Part shown: positions 13,301 to 28,300 of the stretch, piece after piece
How the letters are laid out: each line of letters begins with the position of its first letter
How positions within the stretch are numbered: position 1 is the first letter of the stretch
Source of the DNA: Parelaphostrongylus tenuis
Taxonomy: Eukaryota; Nematoda; Chromadorea; Rhabditida; Metastrongylidae
Reading direction: 5' to 3'
Length of the DNA: 64,000 bases
Assembly: GCA_019055375.1 (NCBI GenBank)
Contig: JAHQIW010001998.1
Span: 62,001 to 126,000 of the forward strand
Notes under the pieces: generated by a model
What the model was told of the DNA's origin: nothing
The model's input: the letters and a program-made list of their open reading frames with translations, nothing else
The model's database searches: none
Translations under genes and position numbers: made by a program

Positions 13301-16300
13301 ACTGAGCTTACTGGGTCAAATTGAATGTGCCATTCTTTGTATTCATTCTATGTTCAGGTTCTCTTCAACGAATTCTGTCCAGTTTTATGTCAAAATCGAG
13401 CTCTATATCCGAAATCTAGTACTACTGTATTGCTGGATGTGGAAAAAATGTCGGATGATGTTTTTTCTGTCATTGAAAAATAAACTATGTGTTTGACAGT
13501 ATACCAGACGTTTTTTTTTTCAGGGAAAGAGAAATGCTGGGTAATGAGGAAAAGATCCAGCAAATGTGGATTCCGTATCAGTTATCGGATTTTCTGATTC
13601 AACCCGACATGAATCGCTTGCGAAACATCCCCAAGATTCTGCTTTGTGATCGATTTGTGCAACTCTGTATCGTCGTACTCGAGGCGGTAGAAAATTTGTT
13701 TGCTTTATTTATTTATTTATTTTTTGGATACTGCCTTGATTTGTCGCCTGGCACGCGGCGTTCTCGACAGGCTTACAGGACGCGCTGGAAATAAGTGTTG
13801 TACTTTCTTAATGAAACTTAGATTTTTATCACCATCAGAGGGAGTTATGTTATCACACAAAAGATTGAATATGATAGTGAAGGACTGAATAAGGCAATCG
13901 GTTATAGAAAGAACGCCAGTGCTTCCTAATGAACAAGGAGATAATCAATTGTTTGTCAAAAGCGATGTTGCACACTGCCTAGAACTTATATTCTGCGATG
14001 AAATTGTATATTGCAAATCATTTTCGGGAAGGTCCTGCTTACATTTTTTTTGAATAATCACAAATTATATGCTGCTACTAGTTGTAAATTCATCGCAGAG
14101 CATGGTGAAGCTGCTAATCTTAGATGTTGTTTGACCAATCAAATAAGTAGAATCAGAATAAGAATCTGAAAATGTATCAGATTTGCATCTATTAGCGCAC
14201 CTATCACAGTAAGCCGAGACGCGGCGCGACTATCAGTGTCCCTTCTATGAGATACGCCGTGCCGAAACGGTTAAACAGCTCCGTATATCAAATTTATGTT
14301 CATTTATCTCACTAAGTAATGATAAAAAGTGCTTTTTCAACATTTTGTTTTCCTATGGTTTTCTTAGTCTTTACTCATTTGCTGTGTCTATGTATCATTT
14401 GAGTAGAAGGAGCCAATCTATTCATATTCACTTGAAATCCGCAATATTATTTGAATCTGTACGTTAGAGAAGATCTTGAGGTTTTGCTAGTTTTACAGCT
14501 TTTGCCTCCAACTTTAGTTCTTATAGGGAATACTTGGACGGCCGGAGGTACGAGAAACTACACTTCAGTTGGTTGTCTACCTAGTCACTCTGGCTTATCA
14601 GTACATCTGTACTCTTCCTCCTGGCGAAAGACATGCTGCTGCGTCGAGATTTCGTAAAAGCTACTTAGCTACAGAGGGATTGTGAGCTTTCTAAAGAATT
14701 TTCCAAACCTTACTCCATGCTTTTTTTCTCTTTTGAATGATCTAATCCGCAGTCATGTTATGTAAGGAATTATATCTAGGAAAAATATTCAGGTGTTTGA
14801 GGAGGGAGAGGTTTTTTTAGGATCAGTGGATCATTTTAAATAACTACATTCACGAAAACTCAGTGATGAATGTAGCGTGATATGTTTCAGGAAAGTGGTA
14901 CAATTACCGCTACTCATATTTGTTTTGTTCCTGATCGAATGCGAAAAACGTGGTGCCAAAGATAAGATTTTGAAGAAGACTCTTGCGGGAGATTTTGATA
15001 AAAAACGAATAATTGGTGGAGCTGCTGAATATATGGCCAGGCTTGTAACTTATATTAGCAAATGGTGGGTGATTTACCATTGAATGATTTCTCTTCAGTG
15101 ACAAAACATCAAGAAACATCTACTCCCATAGTGAAGTGAATTTTCAGGTGCCATGAAAAGTAATGTCGCATTTCATTCTGTATTTTATAAACTTGTTTAT
15201 CTTAACTCAAATTAGACTAAGTTAAAATGAAATCCGTTAAGTGATACACATTTTTGTTAGCGAGAAGATTTTTCATTTTCTTAATCACTTGATTTGATCC
15301 GTCTCACAATTCTTTTTCCATCGTGAGGGTCCTAGTGCTTCTAGCATCAAATTCGTTTTTCTTTCTTTTTGAACGTCATATGATATTGGTTAAACTTGCT
15401 ATCTTGCATTTTGAAGATAGCGTGCACTTGGCATTCTGTGGTTTTTTGAACTCTTAGCCCAAAATTTTGGACTCCTAAAATCGGCTTTCGAATGCAATTT
15501 TGGCCTCGGCATGGTTTATAAGATAGTTATCTCATAGGACATTCTTGAGATGCTTGAAAATTTGGTGCTCGCCATGTCGACAAGCGATAGATGTAAAGAG
15601 CAGGGCAGACAAGGTAGAGGTTCGCAACTCAGCTTATTTTCAACTTCTGAGTCGTCAGGTGTGTAATGTGTCATGCGTGATCGTGGAGGATTGCTCTCGT
15701 TCTGAGACTAATGCGGGGCCTAGTCTATAGAAGTGTCTGTGGCCGTGCATGTCGCCGATCATCTAGACGTAAATCTTCATCATAATTGTTTCATTCGGAA
15801 TTCAGGAGGCTTTGATGAATCAGATCAGTTATTGACTATCGAGCGCTTGATCAGTTGTTCTTTGTTGCAACTCGGCTTTACGAAGTTCTGCCCAGCTCTA
15901 GCATTTTTTGATTGTCACTCAATTTGTGTGACACTCATCTGTTGAAATTTTACGTTTATCCAGCGTTTTTAGAAGTTCTGTTAACAATTTAGGTGCTTAC
16001 ACTGACTTCTCTTTCGAATTCTAGACCAGTTGTGTATGTATCTGCCTACGGCAAAGCCTTTACTTCATTGTCGTCGATAGCACTTAGGCGCGTCCACTCT
16101 CCACCTTCAGAACGGAATTAACCATGAAAATATTCTCGAATTCAACTTTTTTGAGGCTTAAAACAGCCTTAAAAAGCTCAACACTTCCATGGCTGTATAC
16201 TTCACTAATGCTTTTGTTGAATTCATCCAAGCAGATTTGCCGAGATTGCTGTTTTGACATCTAAAATTCGAACTCACAAGACCGACTATCTTTTGACTTT

Positions 16301-19300
16301 GGCATTGTTCAACAATTCACAATCTTTCCTTGATGAGCCATACACGAAGTTTCCATAATTAAATTTATTTGAATGCTGATGCTTCGACGTTTTCGACTTC
16401 TTCAAAGCTTGGAAAGATCAGGTTTTCCATTAGCCAGTCAGCCAGACACGTCTCCATTACTTCAGCAGAAAAAAGAACACCAAATTTAGCTTTCAATAGT
16501 ATCAAGAGCAAAACAGTTTTTCACGTTTTTATTGCTATTTTATGGGTCTTCCTGGTGTTATCCAACATTTTGGCTGAAATTTGTTTTTCTTTGAACGAGT
16601 GGCTAAGATAGGTTGAAGAATAGTAACTTCGGTTTTCGATAGTGCTAGCGATACGTATGTAGTCATGGGTACCAGATTCGACTTCGCTCAGGGCAGCCAA
16701 GCCGACCATTTCTTTAGCGTTGCAGAATTGGCAACAAAATTGTCTGGGAAGCCTCCTAAGATCCACGATACTTAGGGCTCAAGAATGTCTAACATTGCAA
16801 TCGCAGAATTTTAGAGGTACCATACTCGACCCGTATTGAATAGTTTTTTCTAAAAAAAAAAAACAAAGAATGCCTAAGAGCCGGACCTGACCCAAAAGTT
16901 CCGAATACTTCATCAGCATCTGTGAGGAAAAGAATCGTATGAAAGAAGTGCTAGGATGTGCACAATCTATGATATTGGGTCATTAAAACGAGGCAGTGTG
17001 ATAAATCAGTAACCGACTTTCCTCAAACTTCTAATTGAACCAGTCTCACAAAGTGATAGAAAATATATTTGTTCGATTAAAGTTTCAGCGCGTTTCATCT
17101 TCTTTAGAATAGTATGAGATTATATTCAAAGTTAAGAACGGAGGCGTGAATTTCGGTGAGTAAAGATGCTGTGCAGCATTCACATCGTCGTTTGTTAGAC
17201 TTTGCTTCAAGCATAACTTTGCCATTCCTCTAATACTAATAAATTGGCATCTTACTTGACTAGAGGGAACTCCTTATTATGCCCAAGACTCGGTGTCATT
17301 CTAGGGAGACCAAACTTGTTCATTATTCAGGAATGTTTGTCATTATTGAATTCTCACGGGCTATGCGAGTCCACGTGCGAAACCTACATAACATATTCAA
17401 AGAAATGTATCGAAGTGATAAGATGCGCACAGTAGCATCATATAAAGAATTATAAATATTGGAATGTCTAGAAAAAGTGAAAGTATAAAGTAAAAGATGT
17501 CAGTGAAAAGTGAAAGCCTTTCATGAAAAGTTTTATACACTGCAATACTAAGCAAGAATTATGCGTGAAAGTAATTTGCAACAGTGGTATAATTGTTAGC
17601 TATTTATTGCAGATCATATTTAGGACGATTTGAAAATATTCTACATTTTAAATTGAAAAATAAACCATTTTTGAATCGTTCGCAAGGCAAGCTAGTAAGA
17701 GTAATCACGACATGTTATGTATGAATAATTAATATCTTTATCTTCTTTGAAAGACTAATTTATGCAGTAGCAATTCAATGTGTTATCAAAACGGCTCACG
17801 CTGAATCCTTGAAGAGTTGATCATTTCTGATATGATGTTGTTTCCACTACTGTTCACATATCTGTGCCATCACAAATGTTAAAAAATTTCATCAAAAGTT
17901 TCAAACAAAAACGGTGTTTTAGTGATGATGGCGTCTATCTCTCCTTACTATCGGCTTTGGACGACTGTGAGAAAGGAAAGATTAGTGAGAAAAAGTTGGA
18001 CGGAAATGATCAGAAAGCTGCACAGGTTGGAACATATAATACTTGTCAAGACTATTTGGGCGAGCTTAATTTTTTTTTTTTTTTTATAAGTTCTTCAACC
18101 CTTTGGGGACCAAGTGGCACTTTATCCAAATCTCTTGATGGACGACAAGTGGGATTATATAGCTGAAAAATGCCATTGTAACACTGGGATTATTTTCTGA
18201 AAAGACTTGCTTGATGCTGTAGCAGCCAGGGGAAAATTACGTTTTGCTTCCGAAGTGTAAATGTGTTTTGCACTCGAATTTTCTTGGTTTTTTTCACCCG
18301 ATAGAGTTTATATGGTAGAGTCTTAGTAATCTCTCGATAGTTTGAAAAACGGCAAACTTGCCGCTTGGCTTCGTCTTTAGAAAGTTATTTTTTCTGGCGC
18401 CATAGCAGTCACGAAGAGAACATTTTTTTCACACTCGGCGAGCATTTGTTGTTCGGTTGGGATTTATGCTTGGTTTTCACAAAATTTTCATGACCCTGTA
18501 GTTTACTTTTTCAGCGGACGCGAGTTTGTTAACAGACATTTTATTAGTACAATGCAGGCAGTAGAGTATAGGCAGTTGCAGTGGCTTACGTTGAGGTCTC
18601 TCCCACAGTTTCAATACGAAGAATTCATGAATTGCTTCAAAACGGAGAAAATTTTTTCAAAGTCAAAGAGGAAAATCGTGCCTTTTGTAAGCGGCAGTTG
18701 AACATGTTGAGCGCAACGCTGTTCGCAAGAGCGCGATCTTTGTTTTTGAATCGGAATTTTTTTTTCGTTCCAAAGAAATTTTAGATTTCTTTCGATATTC
18801 CGAAACGCCACGACTTCCTCTACCCACTTATACGCTTTAGATGCATATGTAACCCTCACATGTGCTAGAGAATTCCCAAGACTGAATGTAATATTCTTCT
18901 CTTTCTTACTGCGCCATACAAAGGTTTTTTCCAACCCGAATTTGATTTGAGAATCAGCAGGATTTATGATATCAAATGGCTACTAAACGTTTGTTGAAAA
19001 ACTGACCATAGACCCTAGCCGATCGAACAAGGCAAACTGAGCGAAACATAGTCCATTTTTGCTGCTAGAGCACCCAAAGAATGCCTTTTCTAAAATCAAA
19101 CATACTGTTAAGATCGCCGACATTTCAGATTACAAACAATCACTGAAAGTTGAGGTAAAATTTTTTCTCAGCAAAACAGGCTCGGCTCGGTCCCGAAAGG
19201 TTTATATATTCAACTAATTGTGAGTCAGATCGCTAGGAAGGTGATCATAATCTTATCTTGAACGTTGCCTTCGCTCCTTGTTTCTACTGTTTTTAGGACC

Positions 19301-22300
19301 GAAAAGCTGCTGCAAAAAGAAGAAGAGATGCGTTGTTTGCTGCGAATAAAAAGAAGAATTCAGAAGTTATGAAAAGACTGATGGAAAAAGAAGGATTGAC
19401 GCAAAAAGGACATAGATTCTATTGACACAAGTCAGGTTGGGCATTAGCTGTCATTTTGAGAGGAAGATGCTTACGGCTTTGAAAGGTCTGTTGAAAAGGT
19501 TCAGAAATGCTTGTCATTGTTGAAGAAGACAGAAGAAAAAAATGGCTCAGTACATCAGTGATAGAATTCGCCTGAAATGATTGAATTTGTCTAATCATAG
19601 AATTCCTGCCACCCTAATCATTGGTAATCTTTTCAGAAGTGTTGAAAAGGCAAACCTTGATTCTCATCTGGCCTCAACTAATGATTCATCGGTCGTCTCT
19701 ATATGAAAAAATGTGCTCTATTCCTCCGCAGTGGGTTTCGAGTAGCATTCTATCATGCAGTCTAGACTAGAATAAGAATATTTCCTGTCTTGCAAATAAG
19801 ATTACACCTCGTAAAAGAAAGTCATTAGCGACGTTTACAACGGCGAAGATGCGGCCCACTTTGACTCTGGCAGTCTGACACGAGTATCAAGTTATGAGCA
19901 AAACGTGGTCAAATTATCCTACATATTTGATAGCATTCTTCTCAAGAAGATCATGTTTTTCTCCAGGGTTAAAAAAGATAGCGTCAATCCCGATATCTGT
20001 CTTAGGATGATACCTGAAGAAATTCACACTGGCACCCGCTGTTTGGAGCGAAATGAACACGGTGAATTACTGTTGAGTTTATCGTGATGACCAACTCGTC
20101 AATGCTTTGCGGAATCATCGTAGCTGCGTAGTGCTCCGGGGTATCGGCATGCGATGTCCAGTCAGTAGTTCATTCCTTCTCTCATTCTTTACCTGTTCGC
20201 CCTTCCTTTAGTGGAGTTTGTCGCTCTTATGTATGCCCAAGAGTGATACTAAAACTTCTATGGAGATTGATTATATTCTCACAGGCAGGAGGTAGTGCTC
20301 TGCTGACACTTCAAAGGTACTTGAATTCTGTTCTGGATTTGATCGCACGGCCTTCTCTGTGTGAACATTTGATTTAGCAATAAGCTGAAAAGGATTTTCC
20401 CCAACCAAGAAGATGTGCTCATGTCGTATATGAAAAAAATTTATTCAATCGAATATTCTACTCATATGCGTAACACACAAAGGAAGACACGAGAAAGGAG
20501 TAGAAATTGTTTGTCGAAGGACAGAATTTGTGCCGCGCTTGCCTCAATCAAGCTGTTCACGAGGATTATTCTGTCACGCAAATTAGGGAGTTTGGATAAG
20601 AAACAACCAGTCAAGCAAGAAGGATTTCGACAGAGATTTCCCTCAGTGAATACTTTTGAACCTTGTCTAGGTTCATACAGTTTTGTGGGAATACCATATG
20701 CTTCCTTCCTGACAATCCTCAGCTATGACAAAGTCAACTTCGTAACAAGCGCAATACACTAACGCTCGTCAGCCAAGAAGGGTCTCGTTCTGTAGAAGAG
20801 CTGTAGCTGGCCGCTATCCTAGCTACACCGAAAAATACAGTTTTTCATCGAATCGTTGACTTTTGTAAAAGAAAAGCAGTTATGAAAAGACTCCATCTCT
20901 CCGAAGCTGTTCACAGCCACATTGGAGTAAATAATAAAGTCTCTTGACTGCTACGAGGAGAACATATGCATTATGACCAGTTTTTGTCAAGCCTTCGTTT
21001 TGCGAGATCTATCATCGTCGTCTTGAGCAGCACCATTGAAAAAGAAAACGATCTATATGAAGTCAACGTAGTAGTGGGGAGAAGGTTGGAGCTTGAAATC
21101 GCATTCACGAAAACTCAATTTATGAAGAACCCATGGTTTGAAGGTGACACAAATCAAACTGGATGTTTACTTGATTGCAGAGACTACCTTAAATTTTGAT
21201 CGTTATTGAATATGGAAAATAATGTGAAGGAGAATCAAGCAGATGGAGAGGTCCACCATTTCGACTTAGTAGTCCTCACAGCATTTTGTTATGCAACAAA
21301 ACGTGGTCTGGTATTTTCAACATGTCATGTCAACTCTGTACACCACTATTAGTGTGCTTGAAGGATGTCATTTGAAATTCAGTCGGCGCCTTCAATATTC
21401 AACCGATTTTCGCAGCTATCTTCAAAACCTATCCATTTTCAAATCTAGAAGAATATATATGGTAGCGAAATATAGAGGACCGGTCACGTAGTAAGAATTA
21501 CAGGTAATAGGTGGATACAGAGAACAGTTGAGTCTAGGTGATTGCAAGCGACCTTCTTGGAGGGTCACTCAAACGGTGGGCAGATGTGTTGTAGCTAACG
21601 TCATCATCTACATTTACAGATGAGAACGATTTCACGATTGCAGAGTGGGTGCCGCGGGGCTACCACACTCGAAACAGATCAGCACTTCAGATTGGATTTG
21701 CACGAAAGAGAATCTTTCAAAATTACATTACAATGCCTGTCTAAGGCGAATATTTCTTCGTAGATAAGGAAGGGTTGCAATTAAGTATAGTGGGTGGTTC
21801 GAATTTCTTCATTGTCGTAGCCAATTTTTGTGGGAATGTCGCTTCTCTGCACGATGGTAGAAAGAGTGGAGCATCGTTCAAATTTTGTTTGAGAACTTGC
21901 CCCATCAGCACCGTAACACGAGACTGGATGTCTTTAAGTGGCCGTAAGGAAAGAGAACAGTTAAAGTATTGATGTGGATTGTCCGACCCAGATCTAATCA
22001 TCACAGTTCTCCGTCGAGGAGGCAAAATATGTTTCCTAGGTTATAAGTGATTTAGGACTAAGTTGAAAAAGGGGCCGCTTAATTTCTCGAGATGAACTAT
22101 AAGTAGTTCTAAGTTATTTGTTGATGGAACGTTGTTTGACATGTGCGCTGGTGAACGTAAAATTTCAAATAAATCCTAGAGAAAAGAAGAAATTTATTAA
22201 CACAGTTCTAAAACATTGTCGTCGTAAACGCAGCATTCATATTGTACTTAGCTGAAATTTTTGGTGAATAAATAAAAATTCAAACATGTGCTTGAGCACT

Positions 22301-25300
22301 CACCATTGTTTAAGAATTCCAACGATGTATATGGCGATATTATGTTTACTTACAGTCTCTTCGTCCTGACTAGGTTTAAGCTCTCATCGCGGCTATTTTT
22401 AGCCAGACGTACGATTATATGAGTGTCCTGTATGTGGAGAGCTAGAGACACCGTCTACGTTACGAAATCCACTTGGTATGCTTGTTAGGGTAAGTATAAG
22501 CTAAAGAAATTGCTCGTAGATGATTATATCGAACGCTCTGTGAGGTAGTGTTTTAGGTCGCTCACAATGGATTATGCGAGAACATGATCCCAAGTGACGA
22601 AGTTGAAATGAGTCTTCTCGATTTGGACTCCAAAGCGAAACACGCTACTCCAAATTTTATCAGAAACTGGAAAACGGCTCGCAATGAGCTTTTTCGACGA
22701 GTAACAATTAATAATATTACACGATATTCTATCTTGGTCGCAAAAGTATAAGAACAAAGTTCATTTTACCTAAACTATTTATTCCATTTATCCAAGGTTT
22801 CTATTTTAATATTATCATTACAAAAATTGTTTTTAGACGCTTAGTTTCTGCGATATGATTGACTTGTTTACATCTGTAGAACTCAAGACATGTGGTCACA
22901 CTGTGCACATAAGATGCTTCAATGCCTACAGAGAGACTATCCGGGTAAGCTCCTGTTGACAATGAACTGATGGGATCATGTAATGATGAAATGGAACACA
23001 GAAATTGAAATAATTCCTGTTGATCGTACCTTGATCTGCTTCTTTCTAGAACGATCTCCGTCTTGGAGAAACTCGTCGATCATCCAGAGAGGTATCATGC
23101 TTTTTGTGTAGATTTAATGTAAATGCACTTCTTCCATTGCGCATTGACTGGGGATTCGAGACTGGGCATAAAGAAATGCTAACTGAAACTCGTGAGAAGG
23201 TATGAAACTTTTTCACACTGACAAAGTGCAATTAACAGCAACTTAACTACATATTTTTAGACTTTTGAATCTTTGAGGGACTGTATTGTTAATTGGAGAC
23301 GAATCCCACAGGTTTGTTATCGGTCTAGTTAGGGTTATTGTAATTTAGAGTTCCAAATTGAAGTTCTATAGGTTATCAACTACGAGATAGACATTCTCTT
23401 TACGTGCTGTTTTACGATGAAATAGATACATAAGCTCAAACTTTCTTGAGAGTACTATCATAGATCTGTTTACGATCTTCTATTGCTAAGTCTTTATTGT
23501 GGACTCAAAATAGTGACGTGTTTGATATCTGTGTTATCTGCGTCCGCTTCCATCTCGTTAGTCGGAGAGTGACAACGGTGGCCACTAAGTTCTCGGCTTT
23601 TCTTATCGCATGCAAATGTAACTCAGTTGGTTCTATTCACTGTCGCGGTTCGCTGAGAATCGTGCCTTACTTCTGCAGTCTTGTTAAGAATTTAATCATC
23701 GGGCTTGTGGTCTTCCTGCTCTACGTTTGACATCCCGAAGAATACAGTCGATAATGGTTCCTGTCCATCGGTTGTTGCTAGAAGGTACGACGTGTCCGGT
23801 CTATCTGATTTTCGGCAATTTGGCATGGAGAACGACATCTCTGGTTTTTCATCGGTGGCACAGGTCGGAACATCGGAATTTCATGAGCGGGATGCGGGGT
23901 ACTCTAACCATAGACCTTTTGACATTCGATATATTGAGTGATTTTTTATCCCGCCTTCCGTAAAGACCTAGTTGCTAGCGCTTATGTTAAGGTAGGAACA
24001 ATTGTTTAGTCGCAAAAAGAGGGCACGGAGTCGAGTGTTATTTGTTTCCCATATTTCATTCTTAATTATGCTCTTGAAAGCTCCCCAAGCCACTTCCTAC
24101 TTTCCAACTCTAAGGCTAGGTCGCTCGTAATTTTGGCTTTCCGACCCAATTGAACTAAACTGGAACATTCGGATATATTTATTCCGTTGGACATGATAGG
24201 GGCCATACGATACCAATTTTTTCCGGGAAACAATGTTTTGTGGGACTTGCTAGAGCACTGATCTTTCCACAAACGATCGGAAGTCGGCCGACATTTTCTC
24301 TGTCTGGCTGACTCTTGGTGTTATGAGAACGATGCCATCGGGAAGGCTAAGATAGTGTAGTTGTCGACCATTGATTTTCACTACCATATTGACCCACTTC
24401 AATCTTCCCTTAACGTTGAAAAGGGTGGTAGGAAATGATTTCGCCAAGATTTTATGGTTTCGTGGTTTTCCTGTCTTTGCGTTGATGACAATATTATTAT
24501 AGAGTTGTAGTTTTGTTGACCCTTTTGGGACCGTGGACCCACGGCCTCCGCATCTCCAAGCAATAACTCTAGACGGACTGCTCCATCTCCTCTGAATCCC
24601 TAACTCCCAGAGTGCTGCGTCTAACAGTGGCTCTATAGGAAGACCACCGTCCTGATGGTCCGATTTCCTCACGAGAAAGCCTAAAAGAAAGATTTGATGC
24701 TGAAAGGATTTGTGGAGCGAGAACGACACTGGGCTGCTGTTGCACACGATGGGAAAAAAAAAGCACTACTGGTGTCCGATCGAGTCACTCGGCGATCGGT
24801 GTGCTGACAGGATGATACGGTGATACCCACTAAATCAAGAGTGATATTGTGCTTCAGCCTATCATGTACTCATGTACTCATACTTTGCTTTCTCAATACT
24901 TCTTGAAAATGCTTATGTTGTTTGAGCTTTGATTTTTTATTTTTCTGTTTTGAATATCTTCTTTATAAAAACAACTGTTCATTATTCCGTGAAATACATA
25001 GCAAAGGTATTTTTCCATGTGGATGTGTGTCTTAATGCAACAATCTGAAAACGGACTAAATTCTTTCTATTTTGACTGCCACTCGCAGTGGTATGATCTT
25101 ATAGTATATCCAATATGTGGAGTACTGTGCAAAAACGTTCGCGTCAGCCGGGATTCGAACCCAGATCTCACTCTTTCCGGACCAGACCGTCGACGGTTGG
25201 CTGTTGGCAGACAACGCCTTGTGGCGTAAATAAGAGTGCTGTGCAAAGCGAGCGTCGGTAGTGCAACGGTTAGCATACGCTCCCGGAAAGAGTGAGATCT

Positions 25301-28300
25301 GGGTTCGAATCGCGGCTGACGCAAACGTTTTTGCACAGTACTCCACATATTGAAAACGGACTATTCTTCAACGTTGGCAGTCACAGTCAATCATAGATTT
25401 TGTGTTTATTGATCCAGTAACACGTAGTTTATAAAAATGATTTATTCGGCTAAGGTTCCCATGTTTTCGTCTCTATCAGAGCTGATAAGGAGTCGGTGTC
25501 CACAGTCGTTCGTCGTTATGGTGTTTGGTGCCTCTGGAAAAGTTTTGACTCGAACGAGACGAAGACAAAAACCACAACGAGGTCGAAACTGTGGACTCGA
25601 CTCGATTCATCCGCTTTGAAGAGGACGGTGACGTCGAAACGTTAGCCGAGCGAATTTAATATTATCAACTTCGTTCTATTAGCTTAAGCAAAAATGAAGA
25701 CGCAGTTGTATCTCATAGTGTCGTAGAGCTCTTTCTGTAGGAGTAATCTTTCTTGTATCGCTTTTAGTCTTGAACACTTTACTCCCTCATTCAGTGTTAC
25801 CTATTCAATTTTATGAAATATTCCTCGAGTACTCTCATGAAGCTATGGTAGTATACCCAATAATGTGGAGTGCTGTGCAAAAACGTTTGCGTCAGCCGCG
25901 ATTTTAACCCAGATCTCACTCTTTCCGGGAGCGAATGCTAACCGTTGCACCACCGACGCTCGTTTTGCACAGCACTCTTATTTACGCTATAATGCGTTGT
26001 CGGAAAGAATGAGATCTGGGTTCAAATCGCGGCTGACGCAAACGTTATTGCACAGCACCCCACATTATTGGGTGTACTGTAATATCATACCACTGCAAGT
26101 GGCAGTCAAAATAGAAAGAATTTAGACTGATTATAGTAGTATTGTCTTCATTTTGGGTGCATTAGTTTACCATTTATTCAGTGTGTCTAATCGTCTTAAC
26201 GTAGGTTTTTCCAGACGTCGGAAGATTTTGCTCCATACCTGAGACATTTTACGGAAAATGTGAATGAATTGATTGATGCTGGTTACTGGAATCGATGGCA
26301 GGAACTTTACAATGGAGGATCCGAAGTACAGAGCCAGCTTGTTGCACTCATAAAGTATATCTTCATTGAAATTGACTCTTTGAAAATTTTTTGCGTCCAC
26401 ACTTCTCATGATTTGTATTTGGTTTTCTTGTTTTGGTTTATTTTCTTATGCCCAATGAATTAACAATTGTCTAGGTCTACTGTTGAGCGATCAATCTTAC
26501 TGAAGAAGCTAAAAGTGCCTGAACGTCGCAAAGGGAGTCGTGCTGCTGTTACAGGTTTCTTTCAAGTGCCCTGTGTAGTATTAAACAAAATATCTTTCGT
26601 ATATGTATTTTACTATGAAAAACTGATAAGGGGCGCCGTGGGCGAGTGGTTATGATTCTCGTCGTGGCGAGCGCGGGCTAGATTCCGCCATCTAACATTC
26701 TACGGTAGTGAACAACGAATACTCTATGGAACGCCATAACCAGGCTATTCTTGAGATCGCAAGGAGACGTGCACACCCAGTGTTCTACGACCTTCCAAGA
26801 AGAAGGCGAAAAAACGAATTGAATGCTGGAAGTACTGGGATCCTCAGAATGAAAAAAAGAATACTGTAAAGACGGATCAATTTTGTACCAATAAGTGCTA
26901 AGAACATAACCGATTTGTGACTGGGATGTACCCGGTTAATCCCCTATGACCGAGGAAATTAAAATATAAATGAAAAATAACAACAGAAGTTAGTTTACAG
27001 TTTTGTATAGGCATTCAATGTCGGTTCACACTTTACCTATAATTCGTTAACTATGAATTATATATCATAATACATGTTGTCATCTTTCAAGCCTACATCC
27101 CCTTCATCAAGTGATGAATTACAGGCAAATCTATTTCCGCTCTTGATGGAGATTTCAGTGGATTATCATTTTGTTCCTCGGCAAGACCACTAACGTTCTG
27201 GATAACATGGACATTACAGCGTCCATATACGACTGGACTATTTCGAATTTCACTCTCTGAAACTTTTCTGCTCTTTCTTCTTATCTCTTCTTTTCTCTCT
27301 CTCCCTGCTTATAGAGGTGAACAGTAAAATGGCTGCTTCAGGACACCAAATCACCCTCTATTTTGAAGTCCAACAGAATATAAGCACTGTATCTGATTCA
27401 CCTAAATACAGCGTTGCAGTATAGCGGAAAAGGTGCCGTCCTGAATGTGTTAATAAAGAAATATTGCATTCTGCTCCATACTGACAGCGCTGCGATGAGG
27501 AATCTCGAATATTCATTGAAAGTTCAATGGAAAGTCTTTGTCCAGTCAAAGGAGTCACTTCTTTATTTGTCTGGAAACTGCTCTCGACAGGTAGCAATCG
27601 TTGAGTGGGCCAAATGCGCAGGACCCCACTCCTACTGAATCGTAAAGCCGTCGGCACGAAAGTGTTGAGTACTCCAAAGCTCTACTATGCCTCTTAAAAT
27701 TTGTTGCTGATAGCTGGCAGCGTTGACTTTGCGTTTCTCTTGATGGAGACCAACGACGTCTTTGCGGTGCCGCATTTGTCGGCCCAGGACATCACAGAAG
27801 CCAAAAATGACTGCGGCCTATGGTTCCTACTACTGCGGACTTCTCTGCCCTTCTTGATAAGTTAAAGCTGATTCTGGCGATTATGGAGTGGTTTGAGCGT
27901 GAGCATCTTCTCACCCATTTAAATGACCTTTGAGGACGAGCACTAGATACCAAACGAACCATTCGCCGAGTCTTTAAAATCCGTTTTCTTTTCCATCTTT
28001 TTGTCCAGAAAGTGAGCACGAGCGATCTTGTAACTGCGCAGCTCTAGCTTATTTCTAACAATGTTTCGAGCGCTTCTTTCGCTCATTCTGAACTTTGCCT
28101 TTTTACGCATAGATCGTCGATTTCATTGAATTTGGCAACGGATCTTCCGAATGTTTGTTATCGTAGTAGACGAGGTGGTTGGACGACCTTTTTCAAAGAC
28201 GCTTCTCAATCCCTTCAGTCTCTTTCACACACGTTTTACGGTTTTATAGACTTCTGCTAATTTGAATCTAGTGGATTTTACTAAAGTTGACCGTTTTCAA

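Noticed and set aside
17244..17435. 63-codon plus-strand ORF as a UBR3 exon
   Set aside because: Codon phase passes directly from 15064 to 17923, and the peptide shows no similarity to the family.
20415..20762. 115-codon plus-strand ORF that looked like a gene exon
   Set aside because: Matches RTE reverse transcriptase ([13 protein letters not shown]...), with stops on both sides.
24250..24747. 165-codon minus-strand ORF
   Set aside because: It is a chance open stretch across a decayed RTE and a MITE, not a host gene.
25056..25348. Overlapping 93-96 codon ORFs on the minus strand
   Set aside because: They arise from translating the tRNA-like foldback element. The same peptide pattern recurs at 25865-26125.
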